Position numbers and translations under genes: made by a program. Below, in pieces: positions 1-11,939 of a DNA stretch of 64,000 bases (its first letter is position 1; the number at the start of each line of letters is the position of its first letter). The notes beneath the pieces are model-generated. The model was given only the letters and a program-made list of their open reading frames with translations, searched no databases and was not told the origin of the DNA. The stretch comes from Solen grandis (taxonomy: Eukaryota > Mollusca > Bivalvia > Adapedonta > Solenidae): positions 26,678,775-26,742,774 of the forward strand of contig CM037777.1 of NCBI GenBank assembly GCA_021229015.1, given 5' to 3'.

Positions 1-43
1 AGTGTTAAAGTCAGCAACTTTACCCTCACGGCCACGGAGGCCC

Positions 44-143
44 NNNNNNNNNNNNNNNNNNNNNNNNNNNNNNNNNNNNNNNNNNNNNNNNNNNNNNNNN
101 NNNNNNNNNNNNNNNNNNNNNNNNNNNNNNNNNNNNNNNNNNN
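44..143. other. Assembly gap (100 N)
   Basis: One hundred consecutive N, a standard placeholder length, so the true gap size is unknown. It truncates the 3' end of the minus-strand LINE that begins at 144. The 43 bases before it show no recognisable feature. Confidence 0.99.
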
Positions 144-476
144 ACACAATTTAAATAAGATTCTTTTATGAAACTTGTTTTAAATAATCTATAAGTGTCC
201 AGTTTACTGCTATTATGCATTTCTTCAAACCATGATTGTATATAAACATCACAAATTCTTTGAACGATACTTAATTTAAAAAAATTTAAAATATCTTATA
301 ATTTGAATATTAATGAACTTTGATCATTAATTATTTTGTAAAAATACTTTAATATACATATTTTTCTTTCTATATGTAGCGGGAGGCGTCCAAACTCACC
401 GTATATCGCAACATTTGTTGTAGTTTGTCTTATGAACAATACCTGTTTTAGAAATTTAGTATAAAACCTTTCTATG

Positions 477-1264
477 TCAGGAGCTTTGTGGAATCCCCCA
501 AATTTCGGCCCCATATGATAAGATAGGTAATATCATCGAGTCAAACAGTCTTACCTTTTCATTTACTTTTAACTTAATTTTTCTGAAAAGAGAATTTAGT
601 GAAAAGAGTGCTTTTAGTGCTTGTTTAGATAAATATTTCTGGCATTTATTAAAGGACATATTATTAGACAAAGTTACTCCTAAATAATTAAAATCATAAA
701 CCGTGTTCAATTTTGTACCCTTATAATAAATATCAAAATTTTCTTTCCTGTTTCCTTTTTTGAATAACATAACTACTGTTTTATCAATATTAATTGATAT
801 ACCCCATTGGTCACAATATTCAGATAACATATTCACTTGGTTTTGAAGACCTTTAATAGATGTAGAAAATAGTACTGTATCATCTGCAAATAGGAAAGTA
901 AATAACTTAATATCATCAATAGTGACGGCATCTATATTTTGGTTAGTGCTTATATAATCATACAAATCATTTATAAAGAAAAGAAAAAACAATGGAGATA
1001 GAGATCACCCTGTTTAACACCTGAATTATTGTCAAAATATGAGGAATAATTATTCTTAACTCTAACACATGCTTTAACATCATTGTACATTGAACGCAAC
1101 ATTTTCAACATTTTACAAGATATTCCACTTCTTATCAATTTAACCCATAAACCGTTTCTATAAACTAAGTCAAATGCCTTTTTAAAGTCCACAAAAAAAA
1201 AATTTTTTTTCATTATTGATAAAAAAAAGAGAAAAATATTTAACAAATTTTTATAGTTTGTCAC
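477..1264 (-). pseudogene. LINE copy A: reverse transcriptase palm/thumb, two frames
   Basis: Two overlapping minus-strand frames. 1264-971 contains the DFKKAFD motif (RT palm, first catalytic aspartate) and GVKQGD. 992-477 contains the FADD box (second and third catalytic aspartates), then a region ending LPILSYGAEIWGIP that is typical of LINE RT thumbs. The frame changes near 975-1010, just after the GVKQG motif. A further fragment at 514-296 continues the C-terminal part. Catalytic residues are still visible, but the breaks and the missing fingers segment make the product non-functional. It encodes an RNA-dependent DNA polymerase used in target-primed integration. Confidence 0.85.
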
Positions 1265-1266
1265 CT

Positions 1267-2965
1267 TTTTTTTTTAGGAACAGGTACTATGACTCCATTT
1301 AGCCATTGTTTTGGATAGGAAGCTGTAGTAAATATGTAATTGAATAATTTACATAACACTGGTGCTAGTATTACAGCATTTTCTATGAAAATTTCTGGTA
1401 TTAATTTATCTATACCAGAACTTTTGCCTACTTTTAACGATTTTATGGAATTTGTAACTTCCTTAATATCAATATCTTTATCAAGTTCACATATGTAGTC
1501 ATCTGTGTCATTATTGGATAATTCCAGTTCAATTTCAGGATTAATGAATGTATCATTACTTGCAAATAGATTATTGAAATGGGTATAAAACTCGTTTAAA
1601 GTTATATTATTAGGTGTTAATCTTTTCCTACTGACTTTTTTAATTTCTTTCCAAAATTGTGCTGGCTGCCTCTCTGCCAAATCTTGAATTTTTTTACTTT
1701 GATTCATGTTGTATTTGCTTTTAGCTATACGTTTTGCACGTTTATATTTACATCTTTTAATTTTAACAACATCTCTATTCTCAGAAGATCTACACTTTCT
1801 ATAGTTTTTACATGCAATTTTATATTCTTTGGCTGAAAAACAGTCATTGTTAAACCAAGGACTTTTGTTCTGATATTTTGTGTTATATGATTTGTTACTG
1901 TTTATCCTACTGGTTTTTCCAAATAATGAAAACGCCCTTTCGTATAATATATTAGATATATCTTCTACTCCACTGTCAATGGAAATAGAACAATCAATTA
2001 TATTGTCTACAATATTGCTTATATTAATCATTTCTCTATTTATTAGTTCGGTGAGTAAATGAGCATTTTCTTCTTTGAAATGAATTCTATCAATGAATAT
2101 AGTATCAGAAGAAACATCTTCACTTTCATCAATAAGTAATATGGTTTGTATAGGGGCATGTGATGAACATGTCAGAAGATCATGTACAATAAAATCAGAT
2201 ATAAAAGGAAGTAGATCACGTGTGCATAACGTAAAATCTATTACACTGTTGCCACAGGCTGACATGTATGTATAGTTACCTATCCCAGCGTCATCACCTA
2301 TACGACCATTCACTATTCTAATGTTAGTACTATTACATAACTCTAATAGTTTAAGTCCAGACGAATTTACTGTCTTGTCAAGACTAAACCTTACTGGAAT
2401 ATATTCATCTATAAATATATCACCATCATCATGAGGACAATGTCTTGTAACATCATTTACGTAACTGTTTGTGATATAAGTATCTGACCTCTCTCCACAT
2501 CTGGCATTAAGATCACCATATATTGAAACAAGTCCCAGATTACTAAAATGTAGTATATCATTTTCAAGGCTTTCAAAAAACCCTAACTCGTGCGACCTAA
2601 AATATGGACTATTACTCGGGGGTATGTAGCAAAAACACATAAACAAATCACTATCAGTTCCAACAAAATATTTTGATAATTTGATCCAAATGAAACCATT
2701 AGAATCAGTTTTTTCAATTGAAATCTCATTTTTTAAATACTCTTTGTAAAAGAGACAAATCCCTCCGTGACCCCTTTTAGAGCGGTTTTTAATGCTTTCG
2801 GGTCTCGGTACACTAATCCTTTCAAACCCATCTAAATAAAAATCATCACCAGATCTTTCCCAAGTTTCTGAGAAAAAGACAATATCACAATCATTTATGA
2901 TACAAAGAAAGTCTTCGTCAGTTAGGCAACTGTTTCTGTAACCAGTCAGATAAAAAATCGAAAGT
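1267..2965 (-). pseudogene. LINE copy A: endonuclease domain and start of RT (broken ORF)
   Basis: Open reading frame from 3006 to 1261; the first ~20 residues probably read through a neighbouring DNA transposon end. From the ORF start, residues ~21-290 resemble an AP endonuclease: ETW at 46-48, GDLNAR at 164-169, a SVIDF block near 254-258. The last catalytic motif, normally SDH, reads SSH at 281-283, so the aspartate is lost. Residues ~380-470 are basic and lysine-rich, a linker. Residues ~530-581 match the RT start (SLKVGKSSGIDKL, then WLNGVIVPVPKK) before the frame is lost in a poly-T stretch near 1265. The nicking function is probably dead. Family assignment is from motif recognition only. 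Confidence 0.85.
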
Positions 2966-2980
2966 GTTATCGCTCTTGGA

Positions 2981-3138
2981 CAGGTGCCCGCTTTAGCTAG
3001 GTTCATTTTGCACAGGTGCCCGCATTATTGAGTTTTGCGGGCAAATAAACATATAGCAAAGCGATCCGGACCGCGAAATTTGCCCGTAATTAGAAGTTGC
3101 CCGTATTATTGAGGTGCCCGCTAAGTGAGTTTCTACTG
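2981..3138. mobile_element. pogo/Tigger-like DNA transposon terminus (fragment)
   Basis: The right end reads ...ctaagtgagtttctactg followed by TA (3139-3140). In reverse complement it begins CAGTAGAAACTCACTTAGC, close in style to pogo-type inverted repeats with TA target sites. The 10-mer aggtgcccgc occurs three times (from about 2982, 3014 and 3112), with further gcccg/cgggc blocks at 3036-3106. The partner terminus is not in the window; LINE copy A abuts the element on its left. No transposase is present. Superfamily assignment is an inference from TA flanks and terminal sequence. Confidence 0.5.
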
Positions 3139-3140
3139 TA

Positions 3141-3616
3141 CTTGGATAAACTACATAACATTATGTATTCTAAGAAATCTACAGTGACTTCTACAAAACG
3201 ACCTATATGTTTTAATTTCTGACCCATTGACATGTACTCACTAAATATTGATGACCCAAATATTGATGACCTTTGTATGTACGTTTGTTAATTTGCCATC
3301 AAATGGGATGGCTTTCCCTCACATCATTCTTCATTTTTTTCTGGAACCTTAAAAAAGTTTGCGTTACACTCGGTGCGCATATATTCAAAATATCGCTCAC
3401 CACAAGACGTTGCCATGGCATCTGACCGTCCTGTCTATAACCATAAATTATATGCTTGGTTATCAATTATCATACGCTTTGGAAATGAAGCTATATTAGT
3501 GGATAAGTTTATCTGTTAATATTTAAATCAGCAAAATTATAATATTACTGATAAAATTTCAGACTACATTTGTAATTCAGACGACATTTAATTTTATTAT
3601 TAAATATGTAGATTGG
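3141..3616. other. Non-coding stretch, no recognised feature
   Basis: AT-rich sequence without a credible ORF, splice-flanked exon or repeat that I recognise. It separates the transposon terminus from a small minisatellite. Confidence 0.6.
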
Positions 3617-3693
3617 TTCAAACTGGTTGAACCTGCATTAGCTTCAAACTGGTTGAACCTGCATTAGCTTAAAACTGGTTGAACCTGCATTGC
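3617..3693. repeat. 26-bp minisatellite, 3 units
   Basis: Three head-to-tail copies of a 26-bp unit (ttcaaactggttgaacctgc plus attagc) at 3617-3642, 3643-3668 and 3669-3693. The third is slightly diverged and one base shorter. The core ggttgaacctg is near-palindromic. Confidence 0.9.
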
Positions 3694-4145
3694 TTGGCAT
3701 AACTCAAAAAATAGTGTCTATGAATGAGAACAGTACGGTAATAACGTAGTCTTGATTTTCAGTGAAACCAACGTGAAGAAGGGAAATCTCATACAAGCAA
3801 CTGATTTATCTCAGAAGGTAGTAGAAGGACATAATAGTGGAAGGGCATACAAGACTAACACACACTACAATATGGAACCTGAAGATGTCTGTGGGATACT
3901 AATTCAACCTCATATTTAAGTAAGTCATATCCATATAAACAATAACAAACACAAGACATGTACTTACAATTTTATCCTTCACAAATAAATCATTTTTAAG
4001 AATGGGTTTGAGTGAATTGTTTATAAGGGTACCCCTCCTTTGATCACACATATATTTCTATTGCAGATGCAAGTGTGTTAAACCTAATTGTCATCTGGAA
4101 GAGACTTTTGAAAACATCGAGCAACATTTTGATCGATGTATTTAA

Positions 4146-4246
4146 TTATTTTGAGCAGACAACAAAAGTTATTTTTCTTCCACCCGGTTACTCCTGGCTT
4201 GACAATGATCAAACCTTCACCTCCGTCAAATGAAACAGTTTTAAGT
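4146..4246 (-). pseudogene. Relic of a short-chain collagen C4-like terminal exon
   Basis: The minus strand matches the 3' end of exon 3 of the intact family members downstream. A block reading LFHLTEVKV aligns with LFYVTEVKC, and the end VVCSK plus stop is conserved (stop at 4146-4148). Between them lie at least two in-frame stops and a frame change, so it is dead. Homology fades above about 4246, where gene 1 and gene 2 continue, so only the last ~100 bases survive. It marks the left edge of the tandem gene family in this window. Confidence 0.8.
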
Positions 4247-4249
4247 TGT

Positions 4250-5355
4250 GTGTGACAAGCTGACATGCGTACAAGCTACACAATCGTTTGTGAGATGAAA
4301 ACATCAAAGAACTTAATTTTCTATGCTGTTTTTGCGGATGAATATCGATTGTTTTGATCAGGTGAATGCCGAAAAAAATAGAACTGTCATCACTGTAACT
4401 GTTAAAATAAACAAACCAGTTTGTGTTTTCATTAACAAAAATACATATTCATTCACCTCATTAATACCTCATTAACGCTCTATTAGCGAATGCACCACCC
4501 CTTATTAACATCAACACTATGAAATATATAGTTGGTACGCTTCGTCCAAAAATGGTACGTTCAGGCAATGATACGCTTGTGCAATGGCACGCTTCGTCCC
4601 GCTACCGTCATCACTTGCAGTTTTTGTGAATCCGTTCTGTTTTCATTATACCTATCCAGAGATTTCCATGTGGTTTTATTTTACATACTTTTTTGGGACG
4701 AAAATGCACGTGGGCCTAAAAATAGACCCCCCCCCCCCCGATCGGTAAGCGCGAAAATATGTTGCATTTTCTAGTTTCGGTTTCTGAATCGGTTGTTCTT
4801 TGTGAATAAAAAAGATGAACTGGAGAAAAGCACATTTCTAAATAATGGCATAGAATACACCTTAAAATACTGGGCAGTACTGTAAGTACTATATAAGTAC
4901 ATGGATACAAAGGACGATGATGGTATCGGACGATGACTTTACCCGTCATCGACGCCAGAAAAACACTTCAGCCAAAAATAACTGATCCGCAGAGAAAGAC
5001 AAACGGTTTGTCAGAATATAAAGACGTAAAAGATTAAGAAAAAGTCATGGAATCAACAAATATGTCGTCAGCACTGACATCCATCGTGGATTACGAAATA
5101 AGGTATACCTATCTCTTCATATTCATGTATGCATAGAATTAGTTTTGTTTGATGACAGTGGTTGTTTTTTTTACTGGTTTTTTTTGTGTGTTTTTTTTTG
5201 TGTTTTTTTTTTTTTTTTTTTTTTTGTTAACAGTGATTTTTTAACATGTAGATCAAGTAGACATCTAGTAATAGGGGGATGTTCTATTTAAACAAGATTG
5301 TAAAAATGAACACGTATATAAACTAGCTGCTCACTTTATCAGCTTTTTAACAAGA
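4250..5355. other. Non-coding stretch with poly-C and poly-T tracts
   Basis: No credible gene. It contains a poly-C run at about 4727-4739 and a long T-rich tract at about 5165-5226. Open frames here span the poly-C run and look accidental. Confidence 0.6.
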
Positions 5356-5359
5356 GGGC

Positions 5360-5960
5360 TAAGATGCCAATCGCTCACGAGAAAGTACATCATTGCCTGT
5401 ACAAACAGATTGCTTAAGATGTATGAGTGAAACAATGTTCAGAATTTTCTGACCCTCAAAAGATATATCATGACAAACATTCTGCCAAAGTTTGAGGATG
5501 ATTGGACAAAATGTGCCTAAGTATACAAGATTTCTAGATTTGACTATGACTACTTTTCTGTAGCCCATTCTTTCAAACTGGTTCGAGATATCATCATGAC
5601 AAACAATCTGACCAAGTTTGAGGAAGATTGGACAAAATTGTGGCCTCAGTGTGTAAACAAGATTTTTCTAAGATTTTACCATTACTGACTACCTTTGAAT
5701 CCAACTCTGACCCATTTTCGTAAAGGTTCAAGATATATGACCACATTCTGACCACAAGTTTGAGAAGGAGGATATAATCGTGCCTTGCGTGACAAAAGAT
5801 TTTTCATAAATTTCTGACCTTACTGACCTACTTTTGGATCCAACCTGACCCATTTTCGAAAGGGTTCAAGATATTATCAAGACAAACATTCTGACCAAGT
5901 TTGAGGAAGATTGGATCAAAATTGTGGTGTGGTATCATGCCACATGTCTACGGCGTGAAA
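5360..5960. repeat. Tandemly diverged dispersed repeat ('aagtttgaggaagattgga' units)
   Basis: A phrase of the type 'acaaacattctgaccaagtttgaggaagattgg' recurs at about 5470-5520, 5590-5640, 5740-5775 and 5880-5925, each time with 'acccattttcg' or similar nearby. These are diverged tandem copies, roughly 100-150 bases apart, of a repeat common in bivalve genomes. No coding content. Confidence 0.7.
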
Positions 5961-6369
5961 CTGCAGTGTGGCAGCACTTTATCTGTCTCAAGTAGACATG
6001 ACGTCTCCAAATGACTAAAATAATGTCAGTGGGATATTGTACTCAACAAACATGTAAGAAGTGCTATATCTGCCAAAAGTCATCAGGTCTGGTCACAATC
6101 TTTCACAATTAAGCATCTAAATTTGACTGTTTGGAATGTAGGGTCAGCAAATTTGGGGATATGTTAATTGAAAAAATCAGTGTCATATTAAAATAGCATG
6201 AAAACAACTTTAAGAAGTTTAATTCATCAGTAACCATTTATAAATTTTGGGCTCAAGCTGAGCTTTGTGATTTTGAAATGCCAGTCATTTGTTAGCATTT
6301 TGTTTCAAATGTTATGTAGACAAGTACTTCTGTTACGTGATTGGCACGTGCCAAGATTTTCTTGTGTCC

Positions 6370-6530
6370 CCATCATTTCATGATATTGCATGTGATGAGA
6401 AAGGAAAATGTGCAGTTGAAAAAAAATGGACTCGAACCCTGGACCTCTCACTCATAGGAGAAATGCGGAGCTACCAGATCACTTACACAAAATCTCTCAC
6501 TGATATGGGTTACTTATAGCCTGTAGCATA
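6370..6530 (-). mobile_element. tRNA-derived SINE fragment
   Basis: In reverse complement the block holds an A-box-like stretch near 6470 and a B-box-like stretch (ggttcgagtcc type) at about 6430-6442. A second copy with the same layout and flanking phrase 'acacaaatctctcactga' lies at 7040-7170, which supports a dispersed SINE. It does not fold as an intact tRNA. Confidence 0.6.
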
Positions 6531-7039
6531 CTATCCTGCCAATTCTGAATTCATCTTAATTCGTAATACAGAAAACAATTTGCTGTGTTCCTGAACAACC
6601 CAAAGGCCAGACATTCCAAAAAGTGTTGCCTTCTGCCTGACGGTAATTTCTATTTTAGTACTTTGAATATTTAAATATACTCTGTCTGAATGTCCAGTAA
6701 AATTTCTAACAGCATTGTTTATCTACTCATATTGTTGAATAAAACTCTCTTTAGATATCATGGTAATAAAGTGTTTAAACCTAATAAAATAAATGAAATG
6801 AAAGAAAAACAATAATGAAATCCAGTTGTTTGAGTTTGGACCTTTGAACCTAATTTTGACCCTGTGAATCTTGTAAAATTACAGGACCAAATGTCCTGTA
6901 ATTCTTAAAAACTTTTCAGATTATCTGAAAGGCAATACGTACTGGAGAACTATACTGTCATGATCCCACATTGGGCACCAAATGTAATCAGATGTAATTT
7001 TCTCTGCTCCTATTATATAATGTTTTTGCACGTGTTATG

Positions 7040-7170
7040 TGTAACCAGATGAGGAAAATGTGCAGTCAGATTGGGATTCAAGCCCAGGACCCTACCTTGC
7101 TGACATGGCAAGTGCTCTACAGCCTTAGCTACCGGATCACACAAATCTCTCACTGAAGTGTTACTTATAG
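7040..7170 (-). mobile_element. tRNA-derived SINE fragment, second copy
   Basis: Reverse complement reads ...gtagctaaggctgtagagc (A-box-like), then a gcttgaatccc B-box-like motif (7073-7085). It matches the copy at 6370-6530 in order and spacing, including 'ggaaaatgtgcag' on one side and 'acacaaatctctcactga' on the other. Confidence 0.65.
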
Positions 7171-7699
7171 GCTTTTACAGATAATGCAAAATAGACTTGA
7201 TGCATTTTTTTTTCAAATTCATTGTTCTTTTTTTATATTCCAGTGGGGGTTCTACTGGATGATAACACAAGTGAAGGAAGAATGTATGCCTAACTTCATG
7301 TGCCCAGTAAAATTCCATTACACTCCACCCAGGGTTTAATAATTTGTGGCAGAATCCTCTTGATATCTTCTGCTCAACAGATGACATTTGTTATTATAAA
7401 AGTCCCTAGGAAGTTACTTATTGAATGAAATTATGAATAACATTTCAGTGACTGCTGCCTTGTCAAAGAGCTATACTAATCACTGTGTGAGAGATACTTT
7501 GATATCACCATGGGATAGTGCTGGTTTTGAAGCAAAACATATCATATAAAGGGAATTATCGTCTCTGCATCACTGCCATATAAGAAAGTATCTCTAAGCG
7601 ATGCATTTTCACCATAAAAAAAAATAATGAAACTATAGTGTTGATCATCCTCTTAAGTGTAGAATTGAAGTGATATTGTCATACTTTGACTTATGCACA

Positions 7700-9630
7700 A
7701 TTATTTTTATGCAAAAAAAAACAAACTTACAAATAGAATAGTGTGGCACCAGAGTAGCTTAACTTGTTTTAAAATTATCATTACTATTTCCAAATATTTT
7801 TTTATTATGTTTGGATAAGAATTGTCGAAGATATACAAGTCTTTGTGCATTTCGGCACTAATTATTTTGCTCATTAGTTTGTAGGATCTATATTTGTGCT
7901 CCCCGAAGAAAAGAAAATCATGAAATGATGGAGGGCATTGACAAAAAGTGCAGTGCAATAGAATCAGAACTCTTTAGACCAGTAATTTTATAATATTTCT
8001 CCTTGTACTATTGCCTGTACGGATCCTATCTCTAAACTGTAAATGTGATTTTGTTATTATTGTAACCATTGATAAAAGGGAATAAGTGGTAGTGTCTAAA
8101 ACTTATAACTTTTCTGAAACCTCTTTGTAGAGACTTTGCCTGGATAACCAGGGTAGCTATCCACAAAAGCTGCTTAAACAAACTTGTTCCATGCAGACCT
8201 CTGGTTGCCTTGGCAACCAACAAAATTTTATATATAAAAAAACTCTTATAAATCTTCACCTCTGACACCAATTGTCAGAATTCCATTTCATTTAGCACAA
8301 ATGGTCAACTCATTGCACTCTTCCATAATTGCTGAAATCAAGTTGATCCCTTGAAAATGAGACCCCTTTGGATTCAGCTAGTTTTCTTATATACTCCTTA
8401 TAGAAAAGTTCAAAATCTTCTCCTTTGAAACCAATGATCAGAATTTATTTTCATTTAGCACAATAGTCATCTTATTGTCCTGTACCATAATTGCTAAAAC
8501 TAAGTTGAACCCCTTGAAAAATGAGCCTGGCTTGTTTTCTGCAATACTCTATTTAGAAAAGTTCAAAATTATTCTTCTGTGAAACCAGTAGTTAGAATAT
8601 AATTTCCTTTTGCACTAATGGTCACAGCATGGCTATCTACTATAATTGCTAAAATATTGTTGATCTCTGGAACACAATACCTACAGAGAATATGTTTGTT
8701 TCCTTTTAGATGATATAAAAAAGTTCAAAATTATTCGCAAAAACTTCTTGCTTGTATCGGATGAAACTTTACAGAATTGATCAGTATAAAATTAAGTCAG
8801 CATATTGTCAGCAAGTTTGGGTTGGATGAATTATCACAGAGTTATGACCCTTTGTATTTTTTATGTAATTTTGCCCACACTTCATCTCTAAACATCCCAG
8901 CCAGAATAAGATGAAACTTCACTGGATCTGATCAGTTATTCTTCTTTGTATTTTAAGCAATATATCTATATAATGGATTCTTGTCTGCATTTTATCTCAA
9001 AACCCCTGTCTTGGATTGGATGACACTTCCCAAGATTGATCAAAACCAAGACTAGATGTCCAACAGCATGTTTCATTGGATTGTATTATTACAGAGTTAT
9101 GACCTTTCTTTAGCAACATAGAGTACCAACAGATTCTTGTCTACACATCTCAAAAACCCCTATCTTGAATTGTACAAAACTTTACTGGATTGATCGGTGC
9201 CATATCTTATAAGCATTTTTAGTTTGGATGAATTATCAACAGTTTTATGACCCTTAATTTAATTTAACAATCCCTTATTTAGGAACACCCTTTGTCCGTT
9301 GATCCATGAAGTACACTAGTTGCCATGGTAACCAACAGAATTTTACTTTCAAACTTCAAAAATATCCTTCTCTTAAACTATAATGGTCAAAATTTAATTT
9401 CCTTTGGCATAAACAATCACCTCATAACTCTTTTTCATAGTTTACGAGGGGTGTTAAAAAATTATCCAAAAAAAAAAAATAAAAAAAACTGCCATAACTT
9501 ATTCATTGATATGATTATTAGAAAGAAGTCTGTAAAGTGATACTTTAATATGATTTATATTTACTGGTCAAAATGTTGCCATTTTTTGTGAACAGCAAAA
9601 ATACTGATATTTTCAATGTTCCTGTATTTT
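7700..9630. repeat. Mosaic of dispersed bivalve repeat units
   Basis: Recurrent phrases of the type 'accatgctgacagaatttgataaaactt', 'tttcctttggcacaaatggtcacctcat', 'ttgctaaaataaagttgatcc' and 'ttgccatggcaacc' recur every 100-300 bases (for example 8275-8350, 8440-8510, 8600-8650, 9300-9440). The block is a tandem-like mosaic of one dispersed family. No gene is supported. Confidence 0.7.
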
Positions 9631-9631
9631 T

Positions 9632-11285
9632 AGCTCACCAGAGCACGAAGTGCTCAGGGTGAGCTATTGGGATCACCTCTCTCGTCACAGTAAAGATCCT
9701 AACCGACAAGAAACTTGCGTGATCCGCTCTCAAAGCTCAAAAGTGATCCATGAGAACTCTGTCCAACAATAAAAATATTGAAATTTAAAAATCATCTCCT
9801 CTGAAACCGCTGGACAGAATTTGATAAAACTTGGCATGTATGATCCTTGGGTGGGCCTCTACAAAAATTGCTCAAATAAAGTTGATCCATGAAGAACTCT
9901 GGTTGCCATGGCAACAAATAAAAAAATAATTGAAAACTTTGAAAATCATCTCCTCTGAACAAATGGTCAGAATTTATTTTCCTTTGGCACAAATATTCAC
10001 CTCATGAATGTTTACCATAATTGCTAAAATAATGTTGATCCCTTGAAAAATTAGGGGGTTGGTAATTTCCTTATAAAAAAACATCAAAATACTTTTTTTA
10101 TGAAGCCAGCTTTGAGAATTTTATTTCCTTTGGCCCAAATGGTCACCTCATGAATGTTACCAATATGGCTAAAAAAAGTTAATTCCTAAAAAAATGAGGT
10201 CCCTGGGGGGTTGGCTAATTCCCTTATATACTCTATATAGAAAATACAAAATACTTCTTCTGTGCAAAGGCCAATTTGGGGCCGAAATTTGGCTCCATTC
10301 CCATCCGTAAAAGTATATATTTTTCCTCAACTGTAGGTGAAAATCCCCCCCACCCCCCAAAAAAATAAAATAATAATAAAAAAAAATAAAAAATAAAAGA
10401 CCGTTAAATGATTCGCATTTTTGGCTTTCCTCCGCATTTTACACACTTCTCCTTCTCAATTTTTTTTCTCATGTAACTGGTAATCCGCCTGGTAATCTAA
10501 AGAGAACTAAAAAGAGAGAGGAAAAAACTTGAAATGAGCTTATCTGTTTAACTTTTTTTTCATTCTTTACCACTTTTTCTATTTTGCATAAAATTCTGCC
10601 AGATTCATGGCGATGTCACGTACGCAAATTGCCGATTTTGTTACGAAAATATTTTAATGTAGAGATGCATTGTTTTGTGGACAAAAGCTAAAAAGACACA
10701 CTGTAGGTAATTTGGAGAGTTCTTTTAGTATTTTGCAAAATAGATTCACAACTTTCTCTGACCATGTAAATAAAATTAATAACCAAAAAAGCTTTGCATT
10801 TCTAAATGTCATCAGTTTTCGCGGATTTACTTTCTCTTTTGACAACTTGTAAATAAAAGGAATCTGAAACGATATTAAAGAATTTTCGAAATATTTTGTT
10901 ACAGATTGTTATTTAAAAGTTTAATCATGTTATGTAAAATTTAAATCAACCATTTTAACCAACTGCTTTCATTTTCTTCCCGTACAAAAAGCCCTGTGTC
11001 TTTCAAACTATCATGATAAATTCTGCTAGTTTTTTTTTTCGAACACCATTCACATCGTGTAACTGCAACTGATAATACGATAAATTATATTATCTTCAAT
11101 TAATACATTTCAGAATTTTACTTCCATGAAATTATGGTCAGGATTGATTTCATGAATGTCTGCCTTGATTGCTAAAATGAAGTTGATCTTTGGTTTGTCA
11201 TTTGATTTCCTTATAGAAAAAATCATCTTGAATATGCTGATGTACACTGGTGAGCGTTTATGGCCATTGAGCCTCTTGTTATGTT
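9632..11285. repeat. Dispersed 'tagctcacc...' repeat, long copy
   Basis: It begins tagctcaccagagcacgaag (9632) and ends near 11285 with '...tggtgagcgtttatggccattgagcctcttgtt', the two edges usually seen in this abundant bivalve family. Internal phrases match 7700-9630. A stretch at about 10380-11130 interrupts it: A-rich at 10360-10405, then sequence unlike the family. A shorter copy in the opposite orientation lies at 49560-50060. The replication mechanism is unknown to me. Confidence 0.6.
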
Positions 11286-11589
11286 TAGTAAATAAATAAA
11301 ATATAAATATGGAACTTTCAGTTTCCTTGTTCATAAATGATCATCTATGGTTAATTATAGAAACATTAATTAACTGTTGCAAAATCAACAAAACCTAATT
11401 ATATATGTTTCCATTGTACCACTGTCCTGGTTTTACAGGAAAGTATTTGGCCTAGGGGAGTAGAAATTCTAAAAACATCATAATAAATTTATTAACTTTA
11501 TTGAAACTTTCACAGAAGTTCACCAAATGGCTTAAATATAATAATTTCCTTGAAAAGTGCCCATTAAAGGAATTGACATGAATTATAGA

Positions 11590-11935
11590 TAGGCACCGCG
11601 TTGTTCTAGTGCCTTTTCAAGAACCATAACTCCATATGATATTTTTATTATCTCCCATTACTTTTTAAGTGTCTTTGCATGCAATGACTCTTTGATGATA
11701 TGGTCAATATGCTTCCTTTTCTCTGACAATGTAATATGATGGGGTTTTCCATCACTTTTTGTGATTGTTCTAGTTTTTTGAGGTACTTGTTCAGAGCTTC
11801 TAGAAATTGAACCCAAGTATAAATGAATTATTCTCAGGAATGAGTACAAGCATAGATTAAAGTTATTTGAAGAGTTTCATTAAGCTGCAGATTCAAACCC
11901 TCAATCATTTGAGACACACACAACTTTAGTGCTTT
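11590..11935. repeat. Dispersed repeat, paralogue of 24725-24960
   Basis: Blocks 'agaaccataactccatat...tttttattatc' (11620-11660) and 'tttcattaagct...gagacacacacaac' (11870-11925) match 24735-24870 in the same order. This copy has about 200 extra bases between them (11700-11860). A weaker third copy of the second block occurs near 36520-36565. Confidence 0.65.
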
Positions 11936-11939
11936 CAGC

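Larger units (their letters stand above)
144..2965 (-). mobile_element. Non-LTR retrotransposon copy A (endonuclease + reverse transcriptase), degraded
   Basis: Minus-strand LINE with an AP-type endonuclease followed by a reverse transcriptase, split over at least four reading frames. The endonuclease and RT start lie at about 2965-1267, RT palm motifs at 1264-477, and the C-terminal part runs to about 150 and into the gap. The normal RT fingers segment that links the VPVPKK motif to the FKKAFD motif is missing between about 1200 and 1265, so the copy carries an internal deletion as well as frameshifts. The 3' end and tail are hidden by the gap. General layout fits the Jockey/CR1-like group, but I cannot assign a clade. 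It is not autonomous. Confidence 0.9.

Noticed and set aside
4532..4774. 80-codon ORF on plus and 77-codon ORF on minus across the poly-C tract
   Set aside because: No domain, no splice context, residue composition driven by a homopolymer.
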